From Pirellulaceae bacterium (GTDB taxonomy: Bacteria; Planctomycetota; Planctomycetia; Pirellulales; Pirellulaceae), in contig JAGYIQ010000003.1 of assembly GCA_018402565.1 (NCBI GenBank), positions 261,746-325,745 of the forward strand: DNA of 64,000 nucleotides, written 5' to 3'. The position numbers and the translations under genes are program-made. Below the pieces are notes generated by a model, which had not been told where the DNA came from, ran no database searches, and was given only the letters and a program-made list of their open reading frames with translations. Positions 18,274-26,060 of this stretch are shown piece by piece; the first letter of the stretch is position 1; each line of letters begins with the position of its first letter.

Positions 18274-19686
18274 ATGCCGCCCAAAACTCGCCTCGCATTA
18301 ATCGCCCTGGCCCTCGCCGGCGTCTGCCTGTGGGGGCTCTCAGGAGCCCAACTGTCGGCCCAAGACGACTTCGAGTCCCTGTTCAACGGCCGTGACTTCA
18401 CGGGCTGGCAGGTCCCGGAGGACAGTCGCTGGCGAGTCCAGGACGGCCTGATCTTCCTGGATCGCGACGGCGACGGCCAGGAGCACAACCACGTTTACTT
18501 GTGGACAGCCGAGTCCTACGAGAACTTTATCCTGGAGCTGGAATTCAAGATTCCGGCCCGGGCCAACAGCGGGATCTTCCTGCGAACCACCGACCTGCAG
18601 GATCCGGTGGACACCGGCCTGGAGGTCCAAGTGGCCAACTCGCACGGGCGGGCGGAACTGTCGCGGACCAGCACCGCGGGAGCGGTCTACGACCTGGTGG
18701 CCCCCTCCCAAAATCCGCTCCATCCGCCGGGCCAGTGGAACCAGATGCGGATCGAGTGCCGCGGCCCCCGCATCCAGGTTCGGCTCAACGGCACTTCGAT
18801 CATCGACATGGATACGGACAACTGGACCGAGGCCGGCCGCAACCCCGACGGCTCGGCCAACAAGTTCTCGCGGCCGATCAAAGACTTCGGTCGCCGCGGG
18901 CACATCGGCCTGCAGGACCACGGTCTACCGACCTGGTACCGCAACATCCGCATCCAACGCCTGCCTGAGGAGCCGGAAATGCCCGTCGCTTATCGCTTTC
19001 CCAACGATCCCGAAGTACCGGTCCTGACTTTGGACCTCAGCGGTGGACTGCGTGTGCCAACGCCCGCCGACTTCCGCCGCCGGCCATTTGTCAGCGTTTA
19101 CGCAGACGGCCGCATTGTCTGCGGCGCCCAAGTCCCCGATCGGCCGAACCACGTGGGGCAGCTGACCGCCCAAGAGCTGAGTGAGCTGCTGGGTTTTGTC
19201 GTCCAGCAGCAGGGCCTGTTGCAGATCACCCCCGAACAGTTGGCGGAGGAGTTGCAAGGCTACCGCTCCAACCTGGCGGACGGCCCGACCTCGACGATCA
19301 AACTGCAGCTCCAGGATCAAACCCAAGAGCTATCCGTCTACGCCCTGCGGCTGGCGGCCCGCGAATTGCCCGACGCACCCGGCTTGCAGGCTCTGCTGGC
19401 CATCGAGCAACGCCTGCGACAAGTCAAACAATGGGGCGATCTGGGCAGTCGCGCGGTCCTGGACAGCGCCCTGCAAGCGGCCAACGAGGCCCTGGCTCGC
19501 GAACTGCCCGATGCCAACCCCTGGAGCGAGGACCACCTGCGACGCATCGAGCGACCGGCCGACGGCGGGGTCAAGCTGAGCTTCGGCCGCGCCAAGTCGA
19601 TCAGCGACGATGGCTACACCCTGAATATGCAAGTCCAACGCGCGAGTGAAGGTCAACCGTGGCAAGTCGAACTGCAAGTACAATGA
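18274..19686 (+). CDS. secreted DUF1080 (3-keto-disaccharide hydrolase-like) protein
   Basis: A 470-residue exported protein with a signal peptide (ALIALALAGVCLWGLSGAQLSAQ, residues 8-30). The DUF1080 lectin-like domain begins with FESLFNGRDFTGWQVP (33-48) and continues to about 225, with GIFLRTTD, LEVQV and RGHIGLQDHG. The C-terminal half (about 235-470) is an extra region I do not recognise. The family includes 3-keto-disaccharide hydrolases and is abundant in planctomycetes. The next gene starts within its stop codon, implying coupled translation. Confidence 0.85.
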   Translation: MPPKTRLALIALALAGVCLWGLSGAQLSAQDDFESLFNGRDFTGWQVPEDSRWRVQDGLIFLDRDGDGQEHNHVYLWTAESYENFILELEFKIPARANSGIFLRTTDLQDPVDTGLEVQVANSHGRAELSRTSTAGAVYDLVAPSQNPLHPPGQWNQMRIECRGPRIQVRLNGTSIIDMDTDNWTEAGRNPDGSANKFSRPIKDFGRRGHIGLQDHGLPTWYRNIRIQRLPEEPEMPVAYRFPNDPEVPVLTLDLSGGLRVPTPADFRRRPFVSVYADGRIVCGAQVPDRPNHVGQLTAQELSELLGFVVQQQGLLQITPEQLAEELQGYRSNLADGPTSTIKLQLQDQTQELSVYALRLAARELPDAPGLQALLAIEQRLRQVKQWGDLGSRAVLDSALQAANEALARELPDANPWSEDHLRRIERPADGGVKLSFGRAKSISDDGYTLNMQVQRASEGQPWQVELQVQ

Positions 19687-21122
19687 GGGCGGCCCGCGGA
19701 TTTATCTCGGCAGCGGCCAGATCCAGTGAATGGCTTGAGCGGCGGGTCGCGCTGGTCTGGCTGTTCGCGGTCGTGGCGGGCTGCCAGCTCGGTATCGCAG
19801 CTGGGTGGGGCCAAGAGCCGATCACGCCTGAGTTGCGAGCGACGTTTGACCTGTCGCCCCACTACCAGCAGGTCCTGTTGGTGGACGACTTCCCCGTGGT
19901 CGGATCTTCCCAGGTCTCGGCGGCCGCCCTGCAGGAGGCCGCTTGGATCGTGCGACAGATGACCGAGCACCGCCCGGAACTGCGGCGTGCCTTGGCCCAG
20001 GCCAAGGTCCGCTTGGCCGTGATGGCGTACAACGAGTACACCACCGACATCCCGGAACACGCTCACCTGCGTCCCAGAGTCTTCTGGGATCGTCGGGCCC
20101 GCGGCCTGGGCGCGACGCCGACAGCCCCGGCCGTCAGCTGCGGCGAAGAAAACCTGTTGGAGCACCCACAGGACCCCTACCGCGGCGAGAATCTCTGCAT
20201 TCATGAGTTTTCGCACGCCATCGATCTGATGGCGATGCGCCAGTTGGATCCATCGTTTGCCGACGATTTAAATGCCGCGTACGCCGCGGCCCAACGGGCC
20301 GGACTCTGGAGCGGAACCTACGCGATCTCCAACGCCGCTGAGTACTTCGCGGAAGGCACACAGGCCTGGTTCGACAACAATCGCGCCAATGATGCACTGC
20401 ACAATGACATCGACACGCGCGAAAAGTTGCGTGACTACGATCCGGCCTTGGCCGCTCTGTTGCAACGCGTCTACGGCGACCGCGAGTGGCGATACCGACC
20501 ACCATCCGAGCGGCCCGCCGAGCAACGAGCACATTTGCCGCCCTTCGATCGCAGCCAACTTCCGGCCTTTACTTGGCGGCCCGAGCCGATCCCCGAACGT
20601 CCACGAGTCATCATCAACACGGCGCTGGGCGACATCGAATTGGAACTGGACGCCCAGGCCGCTCCGCAAACCGTGGCCAATTTCTTGCATTATGTGCACC
20701 AAGGTTTTTACAGCAATGGCCAGTTCTTTCGCGTTTTGCGACCGGAAAATCAGGCTGCGGTAGAAGTGCCCATCGCCGTGGTGCAAGGCTGCGCGGACGA
20801 GAGTCGAGCCCAGGAGTTTCCCGACCCGATCCCCTTGGAGCGGACGCGGGACACGGGCTTGCGGCATGTGCATGGCACCCTTTCGATGGCTCGCTTGGAG
20901 CCAGACACCGCCCAGCACCATTTCTTTATTTGCCTGGGCGATCAACCGGAGCTGGACTTTGGCGGGCGTCGCCACCCCGATGGCCAAGGCTTTGCCGCCT
21001 TTGGACGAGTCGTCAAAGGCCTGGGGCTGTTGGAGAAGGTCCAAGCCGGCGAACTGTCGGCTGAGGAGCCCGAGCATCTGACGGAGCCGATCCGGATTCA
21101 ACGCGCCGTGCGACAAAACTAA
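19683..21122 (+). CDS. putative zincin-cyclophilin fusion lipoprotein
   Basis: A 479-residue exported protein starting at the ATG at 19683, overlapping the previous stop (ATGA). A hydrophobic segment ends in a lipobox-like VAGC at about C34, so it may be a lipoprotein. The first domain has an HEFSH zinc-protease motif (174-178) and a downstream acidic segment NAAEYFAEGTQAWF (E220) in the position of a gluzincin third ligand. The second domain (about 309-477) is cyclophilin-like: VIINTALGDIELELDAQAAP, FLHYVHQGFYSNGQFFRVL, HHFFICLGDQPELDFGG and FGRVVKGLGLLEKV. The usual GD-x-T-x2-G-x-GG segment is replaced, so isomerase activity is uncertain. The architecture suggests envelope protein processing or folding. 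Confidence 0.72.
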   Translation: MRAARGFISAAARSSEWLERRVALVWLFAVVAGCQLGIAAGWGQEPITPELRATFDLSPHYQQVLLVDDFPVVGSSQVSAAALQEAAWIVRQMTEHRPELRRALAQAKVRLAVMAYNEYTTDIPEHAHLRPRVFWDRRARGLGATPTAPAVSCGEENLLEHPQDPYRGENLCIHEFSHAIDLMAMRQLDPSFADDLNAAYAAAQRAGLWSGTYAISNAAEYFAEGTQAWFDNNRANDALHNDIDTREKLRDYDPALAALLQRVYGDREWRYRPPSERPAEQRAHLPPFDRSQLPAFTWRPEPIPERPRVIINTALGDIELELDAQAAPQTVANFLHYVHQGFYSNGQFFRVLRPENQAAVEVPIAVVQGCADESRAQEFPDPIPLERTRDTGLRHVHGTLSMARLEPDTAQHHFFICLGDQPELDFGGRRHPDGQGFAAFGRVVKGLGLLEKVQAGELSAEEPEHLTEPIRIQRAVRQN

Positions 21123-21187
21123 ACGCAATCGTTCATGGTAGCGGGATAATCCTCGGGCCGGGTGCGCCCGCACAAGCCGGAGCGCGC

Positions 21188-21239
21188 TTGGAGCAAATTC
21201 TTGGAGCAAATTCTTGGAGCAAACTCGTGGAGCAAACTC
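21188..21239. repeat. 13-base tandem array, four units
   Basis: Four head-to-tail copies of TTGGAGCAAATTC. The last two read CAAACTC and the final one starts with G, so the array is slightly degenerate. It lies 65 bases after the stop of the zincin-cyclophilin gene. Confidence 0.9.
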
Positions 21240-21470
21240 GTGGCAATCGCCCGTGGTTTGACACTCAAACGATCGCCCGCTTCGCCCGACTTGCTCCATG
21301 ACACTCTGCGGGGCGTGAACGATTACAACTGAGCCACCGGCTATTCACTCGGCGACGGATTATCGGGATTGGACCCATTGTAGGGAGCCCGCATCAGGGG
21401 CCGTGCCGCTGGGAGAGTTTTTTTCGTCGCCCACACGCCGTTTGTATCCCACGGTTTACCGGCAGGCAGT

Positions 21471-21578
21471 CTAGTGCTTTGTCGCAACCAAAAAATGGGG
21501 TGTGGTAAAGGGGTCAGGAGTCAATTGTGCGAAGCACCCGCAGGGCCGTTCCGGCAATTGACTCCTGACCCCTTTACC
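21471..21578. repeat. inverted-repeat mini-element, family 1, copy 2 (one end decayed)
   Basis: The left end CTAGTGCTTTGTC matches the terminal repeat of the 13800 element. The 24-base inner arms are perfect here (21504-21527 and 21555-21578). The loop reads as the reverse complement of the copy-1 loop, with two differences, so the element is inserted in the opposite orientation. The right terminal repeat cannot be recognised after 21578. It lies about 80 bases upstream of the GGDEF-EAL gene. Confidence 0.78.
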
Positions 21579-21655
21579 GCACCCAAAACTGAGGGCGGGA
21601 TAGCGTCGGGGCTGTGGGCACAACTTGCCTGTTCTTTATCACCTTGAGCCACAAC

Positions 21656-23206
21656 ATGTCAGCCACCCTGTCCCTTGACACTCCCGTCTGCGAGCACTCC
21701 TACGCCATGAGTACGCCACCGAATCCTGCGGTGCCGACCGACTTGGTACTGCCGGCCTCCGCCATTGTCGCCCCCCTCTCACCGATCGCCGATGACGGCC
21801 TGATCGCCGTTGACGGCCCGATCGCCGAAGCGACCGCTGCTGAGTCCACTCCCGCTGCCAGCTCCTCTGCGCCGTCCAGCAAGTGGGATAGCACGCGTTT
21901 GGACGCGTTGACTGGCTTGCCCAATCGCGTCTGCTTCACCGAACAACTGCATCGAGCGGTGGAGGCAAATCGCCCGGAGGGCCCCATGTTGGCCCTGTTG
22001 TTCTTTGACTTGGACGGATTCAAATTCGTCAACGACTCCTTGGGGCATCAAGCCGGGGATGAACTCTTGATCCAGGTTGGCGAACGACTCAATCGCATAC
22101 TGGTGGATCCAGCCGAGCAACTGTTCCGCCTGGCGGGTGACGAATTTGTGATTGTGGCCGATCGGGTCGAGCGTCTGAATCAATTGCCAAAACTGGCCGA
22201 GCGAATTTTGGCGGAGTTCCAGGACCCGTTTATTGTCACCAACGAAAAGGCCTTCGTGGGTGCTTCCGTCGGCATCGCCATTCGCAGCAATCAAGGGCAA
22301 AGCGCCGAGCGATTGCTGCACGAGGCGGATGCCGCCATGTATCAATCCAAGCGAAACGGTCGCCGTTGCTACTCGTTCTACAGCGCCGATCTGGATCAAG
22401 AACATCGCCGCCTGTTCAAGCTCCGCGGGGACATCCGCGATGCAATCGACCAACAGGAATTCACCGTTCACTACCAAAGCGTGTTTGACTTGGCGACGGG
22501 CCAACGAGTCGGCGCCGAGGCCCTGGTGCGTTGGTTCCGTGACGGCCAAGTCTATTGCCAACCGGAAGAGTTCGTGGGCGAAGCCGAGAAGTGCGGCTTG
22601 ATCGTGCCGATGTCGCAACAGGTCATTCGCCAAGTCTCCCGTGATCTGTTGGCTTGGAAAGCCAGTGGGCAAACGTTGGTGCCGGTGAGCATCAACATCA
22701 GCGCTAGCCACTTTCGCTTCGGCGATTTGCAGGACGACTTGGCCTCGGCCTTTTTGTTCCAGGGTCTCCCGCCGCAACTGATCGAAATCGAGCTGTCGGA
22801 AGAAGCCGTGCTGCACGACGTCAAACAATCACGACAAAAAATCCAAGCCCTGCAGCACATGGGCTTTCGAGTCGTCGTCGACGATCTGGGCACCGGGCGT
22901 TCGTCGATCGCCTATCTGCAAAAAGTTCCGGTCGATGCGGTCAAGATCGATGCCTCATTCATCAACGACATCGAAAACAGCGACTTTGCGTTGGCGGTTG
23001 TCGACTCCATGATCCGAATCGCGCACACTTGCGGCCTCCGCGTGGTGGCCGAGGGCGTCGAAACCGAGGTCATCCGGGACCACCTGCGAACGTTGGGCTG
23101 CGACCACGCCCAAGGCTTTTGGCTGGGTAAACCCTGTCCGGCGACCGAGTTCTACGGAGCGTCTTCACCCGCCTCCGTCGAGGGCAATCCCACAACTTCG
23201 ACGTAA
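21656..23206 (+). CDS. GGDEF-EAL cyclic-di-GMP protein
   Basis: About 516 residues from the ATG at 21656; a GTG at 21614 and an ATG at 21707 are alternatives, and no strong ribosome-binding site decides. A low-complexity N-terminus is followed by a GGDEF domain with LDALTGLPNRVCF, FFDLDGFKFVND and the active-site variant AGDEF. The EAL domain shows GAEALVRW, the Asn in NISASHF, EIELSEEAV, VVDDLGTGRSSIAYL with the catalytic DD, the Lys in DAVKIDASFI, and VAEGVET. The phosphodiesterase set is complete; AGDEF variants can be active or regulatory. No membrane or sensory domain is seen. The 3' end overlaps the convergent M1 peptidase gene by 55 bases. Confidence 0.92.
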   Translation: MSATLSLDTPVCEHSYAMSTPPNPAVPTDLVLPASAIVAPLSPIADDGLIAVDGPIAEATAAESTPAASSSAPSSKWDSTRLDALTGLPNRVCFTEQLHRAVEANRPEGPMLALLFFDLDGFKFVNDSLGHQAGDELLIQVGERLNRILVDPAEQLFRLAGDEFVIVADRVERLNQLPKLAERILAEFQDPFIVTNEKAFVGASVGIAIRSNQGQSAERLLHEADAAMYQSKRNGRRCYSFYSADLDQEHRRLFKLRGDIRDAIDQQEFTVHYQSVFDLATGQRVGAEALVRWFRDGQVYCQPEEFVGEAEKCGLIVPMSQQVIRQVSRDLLAWKASGQTLVPVSINISASHFRFGDLQDDLASAFLFQGLPPQLIEIELSEEAVLHDVKQSRQKIQALQHMGFRVVVDDLGTGRSSIAYLQKVPVDAVKIDASFINDIENSDFALAVVDSMIRIAHTCGLRVVAEGVETEVIRDHLRTLGCDHAQGFWLGKPCPATEFYGASSPASVEGNPTTST

Positions 23207-25080
23207 TACAGGTCGGTGGCCACGCGGAAATCCGTGGCCGCACCCGGCCACGGCAGGCTCTGCCACTCGGCGGTGGGATGTACCAACTGCCACTGTTCTG
23301 TTCGGCCCACTTGGATCGGCATGTCAAAGCCAGCCGTCTCGGCTTGCCAACGATAACGCCAAGCCTTGGCCGCCGCATCGAACTCCAACTCGAGTACTGG
23401 CAGCTTGGCCTGCCGCAAGTACTGGTCGAAGATCGGTTGCATGTCTCGGCCGTAGTGACGGTTGAACAGTTGCACCAAATCCTCGGTCATGACGTTGCGG
23501 TACTTGAACGTATCGTAGGTCTCGCGCACCAGCTTCCACCACGCAGCATCGTCTTGCCGCATGCTCCGCAGCGTGTGCAGGAATAACGCGCCCTTGAAGT
23601 ACATATCCTGGCTGGGCTCGCGATGCAGGCCGCGCTGCGTGATGATCGGCCGCCGATTGGCGACCTTTGTCTTGTAACCGTTGACGTATTTGAGGGCATC
23701 GTCGTAGCCGAAGACATGCTCCACGTACAAGCACTCCAGGTACGTGCACCAACCTTCTTGAATCCACATGTCGGCCACATCGGCACACGACACCGCATTG
23801 CCGAACCACTCGTGTCCGGTCTCATGCACGATGATAAAGTCAAACTTCAAGCTGACCCCGACACCTGTCCAGTCGCGACCACCGTAGCCGTTTTTAAAAC
23901 CGTTGCCATACGTCACCGCCGACTGATGCTCCATGCCCGTGTAAGGCACTTGAATCAGTTTGTAGCCGTCCCGCTGAAACGGGTACTCGCCGAAGTAATG
24001 CAAAAAAGCTTCCATCATCGGACGGACCTGCGAGAACTGAAACCGCGCCGCCTCCAAGTCCTCGGGTAGGACATAATAGTCCATGGTCAAGCCGTCCAAT
24101 TCCTCGCCGAAGTGCACGTAGTCGGCGATGTTGACCGAGACACAGTAGTTATTGATCGGGTAGCTGACATGGTACCGCCAACGGGTGTAGCCATCGCCCA
24201 AGTCTTCGCTGCCCTGAAAGCGACCGTTGGAAATATTTTTTAAGCCCGTCGGGATCTCGATGCTGATGTCCATCGATTCGACCTCGTCCCGCAGCTGGTC
24301 CTTGTTCGGCCACCAGATGCTGGCGCCTTCTCCCTGACAGGCGGTGTAGATCCAATGCCGGCCCTGCGGATCGCGGGCGAACGTGAAACCGCCAAACCGA
24401 CCCGTGGTGGCCGGTGTCCCCGAATAAAAAAAGTCCAATTCGTGCTCTTCACCCGCACGCAACAATTGCGGAAAATCGATGAAGACGGCGTTGAGCTCCC
24501 GCTCGTACTTCAGCTCCTGGCCCTGCCACACGATCCGATCGACATTCAGATTGGCGTACAAGTCCAACTGCAGGCGTTGGTCGTCGGCCAACATGCGAAA
24601 TCGCATTTGCGTCTTGCCGCGGATCGTCTCCGCCTCGGGATCGATGCGAATGTCTAAATGGTAATACAGCAAGTCGTTGTTCGCGCGGAAGCGACCGTAC
24701 TCGCCCCGCAACTGCTCCGCTCGCTCCCGCCGTTCTTGCCGCGGTGTCCGCCCTGGGGCGCTGGACCCGTCCTGGTCCTGGTCCTGAGGCTGAAACACCA
24801 CCGGCCGACCCGTGGCAACCTCGACCGCCGGGAACTGCCCAACCCAGCCGACCGGTCCGGCAGGTCCGGCAGGTCCGACCGATCCGGCAGGCGGGACTAG
24901 CCCGACCAATCCAATCAATCCAATCAATCCAATCAGCCCAACTAGTCCGCTTAATCCAAACAGCCCGACCCTGTGCGACCGCGTCCGTTGACGACAGCGG
25001 GAACACGAAGCCAAACGCACCGCCCCAGCGGCCCTATTGGAGAAATCGGTCATTACAAAATCTTTTCGGCGAGGTACCAT
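23152..25080 (-). CDS. M1-family metallopeptidase, exported
   Basis: A 642-residue zinc aminopeptidase-like protein. The zinc motif is HETGH (419-423) with the third ligand E442 (MWIQEGWCTYLE), and the exopeptidase-type motif reads GMEHQ (382-386) in place of GxMEN. The start is either the ATG at 25080 or the ATG at 25053. The N-terminus holds a hydrophobic stretch of GL(I/V) triplets (about 39-62), encoded by a 9-base tandem repeat, then a Pro/Gly/Val-rich linker; this probably acts as signal or membrane anchor. The C-terminal leukotriene-hydrolase-like domain is absent. It should degrade peptides outside the cytoplasm. Confidence 0.9.
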   Translation of the reverse strand: MVPRRKDFVMTDFSNRAAGAVRLASCSRCRQRTRSHRVGLFGLSGLVGLIGLIGLIGLVGLVPPAGSVGPAGPAGPVGWVGQFPAVEVATGRPVVFQPQDQDQDGSSAPGRTPRQERRERAEQLRGEYGRFRANNDLLYYHLDIRIDPEAETIRGKTQMRFRMLADDQRLQLDLYANLNVDRIVWQGQELKYERELNAVFIDFPQLLRAGEEHELDFFYSGTPATTGRFGGFTFARDPQGRHWIYTACQGEGASIWWPNKDQLRDEVESMDISIEIPTGLKNISNGRFQGSEDLGDGYTRWRYHVSYPINNYCVSVNIADYVHFGEELDGLTMDYYVLPEDLEAARFQFSQVRPMMEAFLHYFGEYPFQRDGYKLIQVPYTGMEHQSAVTYGNGFKNGYGGRDWTGVGVSLKFDFIIVHETGHEWFGNAVSCADVADMWIQEGWCTYLECLYVEHVFGYDDALKYVNGYKTKVANRRPIITQRGLHREPSQDMYFKGALFLHTLRSMRQDDAAWWKLVRETYDTFKYRNVMTEDLVQLFNRHYGRDMQPIFDQYLRQAKLPVLELEFDAAAKAWRYRWQAETAGFDMPIQVGRTEQWQLVHPTAEWQSLPWPGAATDFRVATDLYYVEVVGLPSTEAGEDAP

Positions 25081-25136
25081 GAGGGGAGTCGGCGTCGCAG
25101 CCGATCTTGACCCGATTTTAACAGAGTGGAAACGGC

Positions 25137-26033
25137 ATGGCTATCAGCAAAGCGGTCATCACGGCGGCCGGGAAAGACCAAACCCATCTGCCATTGCAGA
25201 CCGTGGTCGATCGATCGGGGCATCCTCGCAGTGCCCTGGAGTTGGTACTGGGTGAGGTGGTGGCGGCGGGCATCGACGACATTGGCTTGGTGATCGCACC
25301 GGGCCAGCAGGAGCGGTACTTGGCGGCGGCCGGGGCCCAGGCCTCGCGTTTGACGTTCTTCGAACAAACCGAGCCGCTGGGGTACGGCGATGCCATTCTG
25401 CGGGCGCGAGCGTTTGTGGGCCAGGAGCCGTTTTTGCATCTGGTCGGCGATCACTTGTACGTCAGCGATCGTCTCGAAAGTTGTGCCGCCCAGTTGATTG
25501 CCATCGCCGAACGGGAGTCGTGTTGCGTGTCGGCCATCCAGCCAACTCACGAGAGCCAGTTGCGGTTCTTTGGCGCCATCGGCGGTACGCCGGTCCCGCA
25601 GACACAAGACCAACCGCTGTTCGAAGTGACGGAGATCTTGGAGAAGCCGACGCCGACTCAGGCCGAGCAGTCGTTGATGGTAGCCGGTCAACGGAACGGC
25701 TTTTATCTCTGTTTTTTCGGCATGCACGTGCTGACTCCGACGATCATGGAACTGCTGGACAGCGCCGTGACGGCCGCGCGGCAAGTCGCCACCTCCGCCG
25801 GGGCCGATACTCCAGCCACCTCCGCCGATACCGCGCCGCGGGTCAACTTGTCCGATTCGCTGCGGCGGTTGATCTCGCGGGAGAAGTACTTGGCCTGCCA
25901 AATTCACGGCCAACGCTACAACATCGGTGAGACGTACGGTCTGTTGATTGCCCAGATGGCGTTGGCGTTGTCGGGTCCCGATCGCGATCGCCTGTTGGTC
26001 GAGATCATCGAACTCTTGGCTCGGCCAAAATAG
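25137..26033 (+). CDS. sugar-1-phosphate nucleotidyltransferase (GalU-like)
   Basis: A 298-residue protein of the GT-A nucleotidyltransferase fold. It keeps the GalU-type segments ALELVLGEVVAAGIDDIGLV, TEPLGYGDAILRAR and PFLHLVGDHLY (GD metal site), plus FEVTEILEKPTP and YNIGETYGLL. The N-terminal loop reads AAGKDQTHLPLQ, without the usual G-x-G-T-R, and a lysine expected after P is missing. It may therefore use a different nucleotide or be inactive. The next gene, 27 bases downstream, is a sugar kinase-pyrophosphorylase fusion, suggesting one nucleotide-sugar pathway. Confidence 0.78.
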   Translation: MAISKAVITAAGKDQTHLPLQTVVDRSGHPRSALELVLGEVVAAGIDDIGLVIAPGQQERYLAAAGAQASRLTFFEQTEPLGYGDAILRARAFVGQEPFLHLVGDHLYVSDRLESCAAQLIAIAERESCCVSAIQPTHESQLRFFGAIGGTPVPQTQDQPLFEVTEILEKPTPTQAEQSLMVAGQRNGFYLCFFGMHVLTPTIMELLDSAVTAARQVATSAGADTPATSADTAPRVNLSDSLRRLISREKYLACQIHGQRYNIGETYGLLIAQMALALSGPDRDRLLVEIIELLARPK

Positions 26034-26060
26034 TCCTGAAACAGAAGCGACGGCGGACGA

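Larger units (their letters stand above)
21123..21655. other. gene-free region with two repeat elements
   Basis: This 533-base gap lies between the zincin-cyclophilin gene and the GGDEF-EAL gene. It holds a 13-base tandem array (21188-21239) and the second family-1 mini-element (21471-21578). I see no convincing gene in it. The bases 21240-21470 show nothing I can name. Confidence 0.6.
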
